The position numbers were made by a program, and so were the translations under genes. From the NCBI RefSeq assembly GCF_018555455.1, contig NZ_JAFEJU010000005.1, positions 62,001 through 126,000 of the forward strand: a stretch of 64,000 nucleotides of DNA, read 5' to 3'. Positions 10,389 through 20,369 of this stretch are shown here, one piece after another. How positions within the stretch are numbered: the first letter of the stretch is position 1; the number at the start of each line of letters is the position of its first letter. The DNA comes from Bifidobacterium colobi. GTDB lineage: Bacteria > Actinomycetota > Actinomycetes > Actinomycetales > Bifidobacteriaceae. The notes beneath the pieces are model-generated. The model saw nothing but the letters and a program-made list of their open reading frames with translations, did not search any database and was not told where the DNA came from.

Positions 10389-13300
10389 AACTGATTGCCA
10401 TGAAATTCCGGGGCGTGGGCCCGTACAAGGGTGAGTTCGCCATTGATTTCGCCGCGCTGACCAGTTCGCACATGTTTTTGATCGACGGCGAGACCGGTGC
10501 CGGTAAAACCACGATTTTGGATTGCCTGACGTTTGCCCTGTATGGCGGCACGTCCGGGGCAACGTCCAGCGGCGAGGAAACGGAATCGAAGCAACGTTTT
10601 CGTTCGCGTTTTCTTATGAACGAACGTACGGAAACCTATGTTGATCTGATCTTCAAAGCCGGCAACGACTACTACGAGATTCGTCGCACGCCTTCGTATG
10701 ATCACCCCACACTCAACGGCAATAAGCCCACCACCAGGCACTCGTCCAAGGCCACGCTCTTGCACATCAACCGTGGCCTTCAGGCCGTGATTGAGGAGAG
10801 GATTAACGACCCGGAACGATATTTCGACTATGCGCAGGAGAAAAACCATGCGGAGGCGGTTGCTTCAAAAGAAAAGGAAGTAGGCGTTCAAATCACGCGA
10901 CTGATCGGCCTGAATCGCAAGCAGTTCAGCCGTACGATCATGCTGGCGCAAGGGCAGTTCGCTGAATTCCTGAAAATGAAGCCGGAGGATCGTACCGGGC
11001 TGGTCAAGGACCTGCTGGGTGCGGAAATCTATCAGCAGATTCAGGACGATTTGAATGAACAGCGCAAGGCGTTGCAGGGCACGGTCAACGACAATGCCTC
11101 CAGTTTGAAGAGCCAGATCGCGAATGCACGCGTCATCGCCGATCAGATAGTGAGTCCTGATATCGCCGCGCAACCCGGCGCACAGCACGATCCGCAGCAG
11201 CTGGATGCACTGTCGGAAGAAGCACAACAAGCACAACCGGTGGATACACAACATCCTAATACCCAACAGTGGGGTTTGAATGATGCCGAGCAGCTTGACT
11301 ACCCGGTGCGCTCGGCCAGCGAAATTCATGATGCCCTTACCGATACGATTACCAACGTATCCGCAACACTCAAGCAGCTCGTGAAAGACGGAGAATCCGA
11401 GCAAGAGCAAGCCCAGAAGGACGCTGAATCAGCCCAACGCCGCAGGCAGACAGTTGAGCAACTGCGAGGCTATGCACTGCAAGAAAAAGAAGATCTTGAT
11501 GCAGTCCATAATCTTCACGCCCGGCACAATGCATACAAGGAATGGAAGCACCGGATTGCTTCTTCCGACGAAGCGCAACCCATTATCGACAAGCACCATG
11601 AATTGATGCGCGCTGAAAAAGCTCACGAACAACAAGACGAGCAGCTGAAGGACACACAGGATATGCTCGACGCATATCCTCCCCGCGCAACCCTCGAACA
11701 GGAGCGTGATGCTGCCACCGCAGCAGGCGCCCGAGAGAAGGATGCACTTGTCGCACTCGAACAGGCAACAGCACATCAGCATCTGGTTGAGAACGCCAAG
11801 GAAGCGCAACAGCAATATGAGCAAGCAGCAACACATCACGCTCATGCCCAGAGCGCTTTGCAAGAGTGCGTCGAAACGTTGCAGTCGTTCAGAAGCGCTG
11901 ATGATATTCAGGCGGAGATTACACAGGCCAACCAGCGTCTCGGCGGTCGAAAGGGACTTACTGACCAACTGGAGCATAGTCGCAAAATGCTCCAATATGC
12001 CGAGGAAGCGCAACAGTTGGCGGATGAAACGATTCCCGCCACACGCAAGAAGCTTGACGAGGCAGAACAGCATGAAGAGGACGCTCAGCGCACACTGGAA
12101 ACGATGCGCGCAGCCATCTTGCGGTCCGGTGCCGCACAATACGCAGAGGGTCTTGCCGAGGGTCAACCCTGCCCGGTATGTGGCAGCACGCATCATCCGC
12201 AGCTTGCGAGCCAACCGGATTCCTCGGTAAGTCAGCAGGAGTTGAAAGCTCTGGAAAAGCGCTATGAGGATGCCCGTGAGAGCACCGAAAAGCTTCGCAA
12301 TACGCTTACTGGCCTCTCCAACACATTGAGTGCCAAACGCGAACAATCCGAACAGCTTTCCATTGAACAGGCTCAGCGGAATATCGAAGAAATCCAGCAG
12401 CAACTCAACGATTTGGATAGCACGGAACAGCACCTTGTCCGATTGCAAGACGAGCTTCACTCCGTTAACAAGGCCACGCAAGCTGTCAACGATGCGAAAA
12501 CAGTTCAGGCCACGGCGGAGGAAAGCGAACATAACGCACAGAAGCGGCTCAACACAGCGGTTCAGGATGCCAAGGGCTATACCGATGAGTCCGTACGCAA
12601 GGAACGCGAGCAAGCCGAGAACGCACGAGATACGGCTCAAGAGCAGCAGCAACGAGCCAAGAATTTGCAGCGCAAGCTTGACGAGCTCGATGCGTTGGAG
12701 AAACGTCACGCCGAGCAGCGAGCCACATGGAACGAGCAACAACGCCAGATCAAGGAAATCCAGCAGGCAATCGACGGGCTGCTTACCGCTAGCCAGTTCT
12801 CCACGGTTCTGGATGCTTGCAATGCCGCTCTGGATGAGCAGCAGCGGGAGGCACTGCAGACATCCGTCGAACAGTACGATACGGAAGTCACGGAGGCACA
12901 GGCTCATCTGCAACGCACCCGTGAGGAATTCCGTCATGCCATAGCAGATCTCGATGATGCCATGAAACAAGCACTCGATCTTGCATCCGTTACCAAGTCC
13001 GCAAAGGATGATTCCACAACGGCAGTCTCCGCAGATGCGGTGGCATACTGCGATGACGGAACGCTCACCTCTTTGGGTAACGCTGTAAGCCAGCTCGATC
13101 TCGATACGTTCCAAGAACAGGAGCAGCAAGCCACCGACCGTCTCACCAAGGCGAACACTGCCTCCGGTAGTTTGCAGACCGTGAGCAGCACCTGGCATGC
13201 TGCCGCCACGAAACTCAAGACAAGCGTCACCACATGGCAGCAGTCAGTAACGAAGTTCGAACCGTTGCAGCGCATGGCATCTCTGGCGAACGCGGATCAG

Positions 13301-13825
13301 AACTCCCCTTCCGCAGACAAGCGGAAAATGTCGCTCATCACCTTCGCCGTAACCGAACGATTCCGCGATGTGCTCGACCGTGCGAACGATCTGCTGAACG
13401 ATATTCAAGGTGGCGTGTACGAACTCCAATTGGATCAGGACTCTGAACAGAGTACAGCCGGCAGTAAGAAGCTGGGATTGGCCATTACCGTATTCGACCG
13501 CAGAACCGAGGAGAAACGTAGCACGGCCACACTTTCCGGCGGCGAGACATTCTTCGTGTCGCTCGCTTTGGCGTTGGCGTTGGCGGATATCATCCAAGCG
13601 GAAAACGGCGGCATCGCCATGGATACGCTGTTCGTGGACGAGGGATTCGGCTCACTGTCCGAGGAGTATTTGGACGATGTGATGGACATGCTGCGCCGCA
13701 TCGCCAAAACACGCGATATCGGCATCATCTCCCACGTCGGCATCTTGAAAGACCAGATTGCTGAGAAAATCTCCGTCAGCCGCGTCACCCCCAACGGCGA
13801 AAGCCGCTTGGAGGTGCTGGCGTAG
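10385..13825 (+). CDS. sbcC: Exonuclease SbcCD, ATPase subunit C (Rad50-like)
   Basis: The SMC-like ATPase partner of SbcD. The N-terminal ABC half carries Walker A GETGAGKTT (about residues 35-43). Two very long Gln/Glu/Ala-rich coiled coils flank the zinc-hook CPVC motif at residues 596-599. The C-terminal half has the signature LSGGETFFVSLALALALAD and Walker B TLFVDEGFGSL. 1146 residues is normal. The Gln-rich coils give long frames on the opposite strand that are not real genes. Confidence 0.96.
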   Translation: MKLIAMKFRGVGPYKGEFAIDFAALTSSHMFLIDGETGAGKTTILDCLTFALYGGTSGATSSGEETESKQRFRSRFLMNERTETYVDLIFKAGNDYYEIRRTPSYDHPTLNGNKPTTRHSSKATLLHINRGLQAVIEERINDPERYFDYAQEKNHAEAVASKEKEVGVQITRLIGLNRKQFSRTIMLAQGQFAEFLKMKPEDRTGLVKDLLGAEIYQQIQDDLNEQRKALQGTVNDNASSLKSQIANARVIADQIVSPDIAAQPGAQHDPQQLDALSEEAQQAQPVDTQHPNTQQWGLNDAEQLDYPVRSASEIHDALTDTITNVSATLKQLVKDGESEQEQAQKDAESAQRRRQTVEQLRGYALQEKEDLDAVHNLHARHNAYKEWKHRIASSDEAQPIIDKHHELMRAEKAHEQQDEQLKDTQDMLDAYPPRATLEQERDAATAAGAREKDALVALEQATAHQHLVENAKEAQQQYEQAATHHAHAQSALQECVETLQSFRSADDIQAEITQANQRLGGRKGLTDQLEHSRKMLQYAEEAQQLADETIPATRKKLDEAEQHEEDAQRTLETMRAAILRSGAAQYAEGLAEGQPCPVCGSTHHPQLASQPDSSVSQQELKALEKRYEDARESTEKLRNTLTGLSNTLSAKREQSEQLSIEQAQRNIEEIQQQLNDLDSTEQHLVRLQDELHSVNKATQAVNDAKTVQATAEESEHNAQKRLNTAVQDAKGYTDESVRKEREQAENARDTAQEQQQRAKNLQRKLDELDALEKRHAEQRATWNEQQRQIKEIQQAIDGLLTASQFSTVLDACNAALDEQQREALQTSVEQYDTEVTEAQAHLQRTREEFRHAIADLDDAMKQALDLASVTKSAKDDSTTAVSADAVAYCDDGTLTSLGNAVSQLDLDTFQEQEQQATDRLTKANTASGSLQTVSSTWHAAATKLKTSVTTWQQSVTKFEPLQRMASLANADQNSPSADKRKMSLITFAVTERFRDVLDRANDLLNDIQGGVYELQLDQDSEQSTAGSKKLGLAITVFDRRTEEKRSTATLSGGETFFVSLALALALADIIQAENGGIAMDTLFVDEGFGSLSEEYLDDVMDMLRRIAKTRDIGIISHVGILKDQIAEKISVSRVTPNGESRLEVLA

Positions 13826-13954
13826 GCTGATAGCAGCCGCATCATCTATGTGATGCAGTCATATGCACTCATAACAACACCGCATAAGCAGCACTGCACT
13901 GCATAAAACAGCACCATATAAGCAGCATATTCCGGCAGCCAAGGCAGCAACCGT
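13826..13954. other. Spacer after sbcC with AGCAGCA-type short repetitions
   Basis: Non-coding spacer. It contains repeated CATAAGCAGCA/ATATAAGCAGCATAT-like words and CACTGCACTGCAT. No gene, promoter or recognisable element was seen; it ends at the terminator. Confidence 0.4.
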
Positions 13955-13989
13955 ATGCGGATCGTAATCCAACTGATTACGATCCGCAT
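13955..13989. terminator. Bidirectional terminator between sbcC and the DUF499 gene
   Basis: A perfect 15-bp inverted repeat (ATGCGGATCGTAATC at 13955-13969, its complement at 13975-13989) with a 5-base loop and T-rich flank. It closes both sbcDC (plus) and the helicase-methylase-ATPase operon (minus). Confidence 0.85.
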
Positions 13990-14000
13990 TGTTATTGCTA

Positions 14001-17000
14001 TCAGGATTCCTCAAAACCAGAGTTGTGCAGTTTCAGGTTCTTGGCGTTATCGCTGATGATGCGGATGGCATCGTCGTCAAAGCCACTGGGTTTTTCAGCG
14101 TGAATCTCCAAGCTCAGGGAGATGCTTGCGCCGGCGAACCGAAGCTGATCGAGGATACCCTCAGTAATACGCGCAAGGTCACGGTTCAGCGAATCCGGAT
14201 CAAGCGTGGCAGTACCGTAGTAGCGCTTCTTCTTTACCGACGCCGGCTCAACCACCGTAGGCATCACACTGTCATTTGGTTCTTTTGGCTCAACCAGCTG
14301 CGCATCAGATACTCCGTTTTCTGCCTGATGCAGAGTTGGTTCTTGCCCCTGAGCGTCATGTGACGCTATGAGCTCTCCGGTCTCAGCTTCAACATGGGAC
14401 TGTTTATCGGCCTCATGCCGAACACGAGTCGCATTCCAATCGGCCATCGCCACATCCCAGTCCACGATGAGTGTGGAATCGGTCACCCGCACCACGGCAT
14501 GGGCGTTGGTTTCACCAGGAATAACGAGGTTCTGGAAGAGACCATCATCGTACCGACCGGATGCGATGGCAAATCGATCATCACTGGTTAGTACGGCACT
14601 GGGCGCTTCTTCGATGGCATGGTTGAACACTTCGCGATCAACCAGTCGCGGCATATACGGGAATCTTGTGATGCACTCCCACACCGTCTTCGCCGACAAC
14701 ACACCATTCACGAATGCGGAAGCGAGGTAATCATGAATGGCATGGCCCAATTCACTTGCCGCCCATACCGGTATGAGCTGTTCCTCATTCTGTAACCTGC
14801 TTCCCGTACGCTCGGCCAATGAGTCGCCGCCACTGTCCGAAATGCGCATATCGGCCAACCGGTACGCACTCTTGGGGTCAATCTGCTCAGGATAAATGCA
14901 CCAGCAGTACGCGTTACGGACGCGATCAGTCAGCGTCTTGTCGAATCCAGCCAAGGCATTCTTGGCCTGTTCCACCTGCTGTCGGGTGAGATTTAGCTGC
15001 ACTTCGTCTTCAATCACGTGCTTCCACCCGAGATAGGAGCGGGCGGCATCCTCCGCAAAGCCAAGCGCGCTGCGGTCCGCTGCGAGGAACACCAACATAT
15101 TGCGGTTGGCTCGCTGAGCGGAGCCACGATGCTCTATCGCATCACGCACCCACTGCTTCACATCGGACGCTTCGCCTTCGCCTTTGGCCATAGCCCACTT
15201 CGGGTGCATGACAACAAGCGTGATCTGGTCGGTATCCGGAATACCATCAGTACCTTCCGGAGCAACGCAGACACGGCGGAATTTGCCACGCCGAGCCGAT
15301 GAGCCTTCCGGCTGAAGCCTACGCACGATTTCGTTGTACACGCTTGCCGGATCCTCACGCAGACGGTCGGCATAGTCACGAGCCGTCTTGGTGATGGATG
15401 GTTGCAGGCTATAGCGGTATGTGGAGCCTTCCACAAAGAAATATGTGGAACGCTGCTCAAGTTGGCTGACCGCCGTACCAAAGTTACCGTACACATCCCC
15501 GGGAGTGGCTGTGCCCAGCCACACATACTGCACACCGAGGCCCCTATTGGGCAGTCCTGCACGTGGCGCGGATCCCATGAACACTGCACGCGAAATACGC
15601 TGGGTGAGCGAACGCTGACCAAGCGCAGGCCTGTCATTGTCGATTTGCGCGGCCGTAGATTGCAGGCCAGACACATCTGTATCGATGATGGTTTTCCACG
15701 AATCAGGCAGATACTGGGCAAGATTCGAGTAAATGGTTTCAGAATCCAACGGAACAAAACCAGGGAGAATCAGCGGGTTTTTATCATCACCTGTCCACAA
15801 CTCATGAATGATGGACGAGACCAGCGTCAGCACGCCACGCGTGCGCTGGAAATTCTCCAGACTCGACCAATCCTCATAGAGACGATCCAAGAGCTCCGGA
15901 TGCAACGGGTATGAAGCACGAATGCGCTTGTCATAATCCGCACTGGTCACATCAGTCGGATACGTCTTCGGGTCAGCGCGGTACATGTCCACAAAACGCT
16001 TGGCCGTGAGTGCGATTTGTGCCTGTGCTTCCGCGTCAGGTTCCTCGAACAGACGCTTGCGCACGATTTCGAACGATTCGTCGCGCGTGGATGGCCGCCA
16101 TTGGTCAGCTTGGCGACGCACGATCATCTGCAATCGTTTCAGAGCTTCCTGGCCATTCTCGCCGCCAACTTCCAGATTGGAGGCCTTACCACCATCCTCG
16201 GATGCAGGAATGGAGACAACAAGCATGCAATGCGGCACTGATGCCGCAGCCTCGGTCAGCGTCTGTGCGAACGTGAACTGGTCATCGAACGTGCCAGCAG
16301 GAAGATCGTCGCGACCAACCAACTGCTTGGCATACGCCACCCATTCGTCGATGAGGATGAGGCACGGGCTGTACTTGCGCAATAGTCGGTCGAGGGAATC
16401 CGCCGGCGGCTTGCCTGCGATGTCGTTTTCCGCCACCATCGCATAGCCTTCCGCACCGCCGAGCTGCCATGCGAGCTCACCCCAGATGGTATGTACTTGC
16501 GTACCGTCCGGTTTGATGCTTGGCTTGGCAACATTGAGCTGATTACCGACGATAGCGGCACGATGCACTGCACCTGGAGCCCACACCGGTACGCCGAGAC
16601 CTGCCACAAGATTTTGCACATCGGACGACAGCTCAACAACCGATTTATCGCCGAACAAATGGTACAGCGCAAGCAGCGAGTGGGTTTTGCCGCCGCCAAA
16701 GTTCGTCTGGAGATTCACCACTGGCGAGCCGCTGTTGTCTCCTACCAAGCGTCGGATGGCACGCGTGAGCAGGTCGCGCAGGCCCTCGGTCAGGTAGGTA
16801 CGGTTGTAGAACTCGACCGGATCACCATAGGCATTGCCCGGCACACACGAGGTCTGAGAAACCGCCACATCGTAGAGATTCGCCGCAAACTCGGACGCGG
16901 TGAACCGACCCGTGGCCACATCCATATGCGGCGTGATGACTTCACGCCACGGTTTCATGCCTTGCGTGGGATCTATAGAAATAATTTTGCGCTGGCTGGC

Positions 17001-17447
17001 CTTGCGCGTGTGATCCTCGTACACGGTACGTTGCAACGTGTCGCGCAACTTCCGCACATCGGCAGCGGAATCCGGCGCGTTGACGGCGTTCAGCAGCAGC
17101 TCGATGGTACTCAGGGCACGAATGGTCTCGTCCGAGGTAAACGGCTGGCTATGCGCCCACTGGTTTCGTGTCTCCCTCAGCTCGGATGCATACGACTGCT
17201 GGGCACGGGAAAGAATGCTATTAAATTCACGCCCGTACTCGGTAATGGCACGAAGCTGCACCTGCACATCATTTTTGCTCAGCGTTCGCAGTGGGGTGCC
17301 GTATCGCTGCTGGTCGGCTCTCGCCCACGCGTCTGTCCAATCCGGCGTATGGAATACGCTTCGCATTACCTCATCGACCGGGTCCACCAATCCTTCGGAA
17401 AGGAAGTCGAACGCTTTGCCGACACGGTCCCTGTTATTGATTGCCAT
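14001..17447 (-). CDS. Swt1-type HEPN domain plus DUF499 ATPase (defence-associated)
   Basis: A 1148-residue protein. The N-terminal ~140 residues resemble the Swt1-family HEPN domain (DRVGKAFDFLSEGLVDPVDEVM) and keep the HEPN ribonuclease motif R94-N95-x3-H99 (RNQWAH). The rest is a DUF499 ATPase with Walker A NFGGGKTH at about 249-256 and Walker B CLILIDEWVAYA at about 362. A Pro/Glu/Ser-rich linker near 1050 precedes a small C-terminal domain (PDSLNRDLARITEGILDQL...SLEIHAEKPSGFD). ATG 17447 has AAAGGAG seven bases upstream. It is the last gene of the helicase-methylase-ATPase operon, 31 bases after the methylase. DUF499 proteins are linked to phage defence; RNase activity here is inferred from the motif only. 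Confidence 0.85.
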   Translation of the reverse strand: MAINNRDRVGKAFDFLSEGLVDPVDEVMRSVFHTPDWTDAWARADQQRYGTPLRTLSKNDVQVQLRAITEYGREFNSILSRAQQSYASELRETRNQWAHSQPFTSDETIRALSTIELLLNAVNAPDSAADVRKLRDTLQRTVYEDHTRKASQRKIISIDPTQGMKPWREVITPHMDVATGRFTASEFAANLYDVAVSQTSCVPGNAYGDPVEFYNRTYLTEGLRDLLTRAIRRLVGDNSGSPVVNLQTNFGGGKTHSLLALYHLFGDKSVVELSSDVQNLVAGLGVPVWAPGAVHRAAIVGNQLNVAKPSIKPDGTQVHTIWGELAWQLGGAEGYAMVAENDIAGKPPADSLDRLLRKYSPCLILIDEWVAYAKQLVGRDDLPAGTFDDQFTFAQTLTEAAASVPHCMLVVSIPASEDGGKASNLEVGGENGQEALKRLQMIVRRQADQWRPSTRDESFEIVRKRLFEEPDAEAQAQIALTAKRFVDMYRADPKTYPTDVTSADYDKRIRASYPLHPELLDRLYEDWSSLENFQRTRGVLTLVSSIIHELWTGDDKNPLILPGFVPLDSETIYSNLAQYLPDSWKTIIDTDVSGLQSTAAQIDNDRPALGQRSLTQRISRAVFMGSAPRAGLPNRGLGVQYVWLGTATPGDVYGNFGTAVSQLEQRSTYFFVEGSTYRYSLQPSITKTARDYADRLREDPASVYNEIVRRLQPEGSSARRGKFRRVCVAPEGTDGIPDTDQITLVVMHPKWAMAKGEGEASDVKQWVRDAIEHRGSAQRANRNMLVFLAADRSALGFAEDAARSYLGWKHVIEDEVQLNLTRQQVEQAKNALAGFDKTLTDRVRNAYCWCIYPEQIDPKSAYRLADMRISDSGGDSLAERTGSRLQNEEQLIPVWAASELGHAIHDYLASAFVNGVLSAKTVWECITRFPYMPRLVDREVFNHAIEEAPSAVLTSDDRFAIASGRYDDGLFQNLVIPGETNAHAVVRVTDSTLIVDWDVAMADWNATRVRHEADKQSHVEAETGELIASHDAQGQEPTLHQAENGVSDAQLVEPKEPNDSVMPTVVEPASVKKKRYYGTATLDPDSLNRDLARITEGILDQLRFAGASISLSLEIHAEKPSGFDDDAIRIISDNAKNLKLHNSGFEES

Positions 17448-17478
17448 GATGGAACTCCTTTATCCCGAATTCTTCCGC

Positions 17479-20236
17479 CTATACGTCCAATTCGCCCTGA
17501 AGCGGTGGTCGAACTACAGTCTCCTTGGATGACATAACCGACAGATCGTCCCACATGGAGACAAGACTGTTGAAGCGGATGGCTCCCTCAGTATCTTTAC
17601 GTTTTTCGGCTTCGTGGTACATGCGGAAGCCCAACGCGCGAATATCCTCCAGAGACAGTAATTCACCAGCCTCAGCCATAACGGGAGCGACCTTATCCAT
17701 GCCATTGGAATCAAGGATTCCAGCCATGCGCACACAGGCTTCCCAGAGGCTCACATGGTCGTCCTGCAAGGGCTTCCAGTTCACGTCATTCATCTCATCA
17801 GGTGTGAGCAGACGGGATTTGCCACCAGCAGCCTCGAACATACCGCCGCGAACCAGAGCATCGGGAGAAGTACCGCAGGCACGAGCCAACTGGTCAGCCA
17901 TACCTGTGTTCTCCTGATTCCAACCGTATGACTGGTACCACTTCACGGCGAAGCGTGTATCGGGATCATAGCCGGAGTCCGCATCGCCCATGACCTCATC
18001 GACAGTGCGGTTGATGATTTCCAATGCTTTCTGGACAGGCATATCCGAACCGTCCGCTTCACGGATACGGGAGTACCGCGAATACACGCTGATACCCGGC
18101 CCAATGGCAGCCTGACTCAGATCGACGGGGTCGATGCCAGATGCCATCAATGTACGCAGTTCCTCAGTTAGTTCCGAACGCAGCACGCTGTTGAAGATAC
18201 GCATTGTCACCGATGGAGCATCAGCAGAACGGGGACGGCAAGCAAGGACGATGGAGGAAGCGAGGGCGTTGGTTCCAACGCTTATCATGCGTCCGCCTCG
18301 TTCACTGCGAACCGGCAAGGTTGCCGTAATCTCCCATCCTGCTTTGATGAGACCATCAAGCAATGCATACCAACCCGTCGAGGTACCACTCTTCTCGTCC
18401 TGTTGCTTGTATGCGTAATACACCGTCATCGGCACATCAAGATTCGCCGTCTCTCGGATGTGTGCGAACACGTGGTTAAAACCATCCACAAAGAACTCGG
18501 CAGCGCCCTCCTTGCCACCATGACGGTATGGATTGGCGACCAGCTCCTGCGCCTTCGGCGTGAGCATCGTACGAACCGTGGACGGCAGCACGTCCTTCAG
18601 CATGCGCCGCAGCCACACATAGAAATAGTCCGACAGATCCGAGTAGCCGATGTTGTCGTAGTACGGTGGATCGGTGGACACCGCAACATTCGCGTAATTC
18701 CGCGTGGCCGCATCCGCCTGATGAGCCTCACACTGCGGACGCGCTGGTACATTCTGAATAGCCTCAGCGACCCAACCTATCTGACTGAGGATATTCCCAG
18801 AAGAAGAGGAAAACGGGTTAGTTTCCGCATAATCCCACGCCATAGGTATCGCCTGACGAGCAAAAACATTACGCAAGCCTTCACGATTGATATTCCAACC
18901 ACAAATAGACGAGCTGTAATCGGTCTGACGGCTGACAGCAAGGGCTAGGTACACACTGATGGCATCCGCATACGCCTGCGCACCGGTGCCGCCCACATCC
19001 AGCGGCTCGCCCTGCGGCATGCCCTTGGCCAACGCATCCGCAAGTACCTGCTCGCGGACATCGGAGACAGTATCTGCGAGTGTCGTCAATACCGTCAACT
19101 GACGGTTCGTGAACAGGTCAGCAAACTCCGTCATACCGTAACGGAAAACATTTATTCGACCCGGCCAATCAAAGATGTCCCCATCTGGGTAGTCATCGGG
19201 TTTTCCACACATTGCGGTTATTGATTGTTGTTCATCTGCTGACAAATACAAGCGACCTCTACCGCCATCCGCAACAATAGCCATGAGCTGACTACCAATA
19301 CGACCTTGCTGTCCCTCTTCGCGGATGTACTTAAAGTCAATAGGCGTTCCGTCAACAATGGAAATAGCACCCTTACGATTGACGGTTCCCTCGTCGTCAC
19401 CCTTCGGCCCATCAGCATTATGCTGAACCTCGTAATGAATCTTGCCGTCCTCGACGATGGGCTTAATCCAAGCCTCGTGCCCCTTCTTCTTGCTGAGCCA
19501 CCACGAACGGACAAGAGGAACCTGAACGGGATTCGCAGGATTCGGGTTGGTGACGGTACGTGCCCAAATCCAAGCGATGACGGTGTGCTCCTCGCCGTTC
19601 TCGTCTTTGACCTTGGGATACAGATGACCAACCTTCGCGAACGCCTTGTCGCGAAGCATTTTGCCGTAGTAGCGGATGTCGTCCGCCATGCCTTCGGCAC
19701 GGTCCACCGAGGAAATCCTCGATTCTGGATTGACGGATGGTTGTCCGCAGAAACGCGCCGGAAAATCGATAAGCGCCTTGTTGAGGATTACCGGCAGCGG
19801 GTTCAGATCAGAGGCATGCGATTCCAGCCCGAGTCGCTGTGCTTCGAGCGGTATCGAACCGCCACCCGCGAACGGGTCGAGCACCGAGACCCCCCCCCGG
19901 GCACGATTCGGTAATCAAACGGTTGGCTTCACGGTACAGTTCAGCATCATTGATGTTCTCCCAACGAGCCAGACGTTCCATCAACCGATACAGTCGGGAA
20001 CGTTCGGCATCCTGCGCTTCCACCGTGGGGAACTGTTCAGGGTGAGAAGACGGATCATCAACCAGTTGAGCGAACAGAATCGAACGAGTCGTAGCCAACG
20101 GGCGACGTGCCCAATACAAGTGCAACGTGGATGGGAGGCCGTGACGCAACGACTTCTCGCGAGCGGATTCCTCATTGATCTTCTTCAGCGGAATGCCCGT
20201 CTCAATAAGTTTCTTCCTGCGCGGCGCGTCCGTCAT
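17479..20236 (-). pseudogene. DUF1156 DNA methyltransferase, frame interrupted at a G9 tract (possible phase-variable OFF state)
   Basis: A putative N6-adenine DNA methyltransferase of the DUF1156 type. The N-terminal frame (from ATG 20236, GAGGAG six bases upstream) has the DUF1156 signature RKKLIETGIPLKKINEESAREKSLRHG and YWARRPLATTRSILFAQL. It ends in a shifted tail stopping at 19808. The other frame resumes at the G tract with SVLDPFAGGGSIPLEAQRLG, the SAM-binding motif I. It continues through the catalytic DPPYYDNIGY (about 18640-18665) to the stop at 17479. The break falls exactly at nine G on the coding strand (19890-19898). With eight or eleven G the reading is ...TESCPGGVSVLDPFAGGG... 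and one protein of 918 residues (or 919) results. The shift could be biological slippage, a fixed mutation, or a sequencing error. It sits between the helicase and the DUF499 ATPase. Confidence 0.85.
19890..19898 (-). repeat. Mononucleotide tract G9 inside the methyltransferase gene
   Basis: Nine C on the plus strand, read as nine G in the gene. The frame arithmetic requires G count = 2 mod 3 (8 or 11) for the full protein, so G9 is out of frame by +1. Tracts of this length are classic slipped-strand mispairing sites. Confidence 0.9.
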
Positions 20237-20239
20237 CAC

Positions 20240-20369
20240 TAGCTCCTCACTTCCAGCACAACAATCTATTAAGGATTATTAAGGAAATCAGCACAAATTC
20301 CAAACGCCCACGCCGGCACATCGCCAATCATTAAAGAGTCTGTCGCACATTACTATCGCATGAACCCGG
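20240..20369. other. AT-rich gap between helicase and methyltransferase genes
   Basis: A 130-base AT-rich stretch, in contrast to the GC-rich surroundings. On the minus strand it holds TTAATAATCCTTAATAG, which could supply a weak -10 for a methylase promoter, but no convincing -35 pairs with it. No ORF and no clear terminator. Confidence 0.35.

Noticed and set aside
11429..13198. 589-codon minus-strand frame opposite sbcC
   Set aside because: Arises from the Gln/Glu/Ala-rich coiled coil of SbcC read backwards as Cys/Leu; not a gene.
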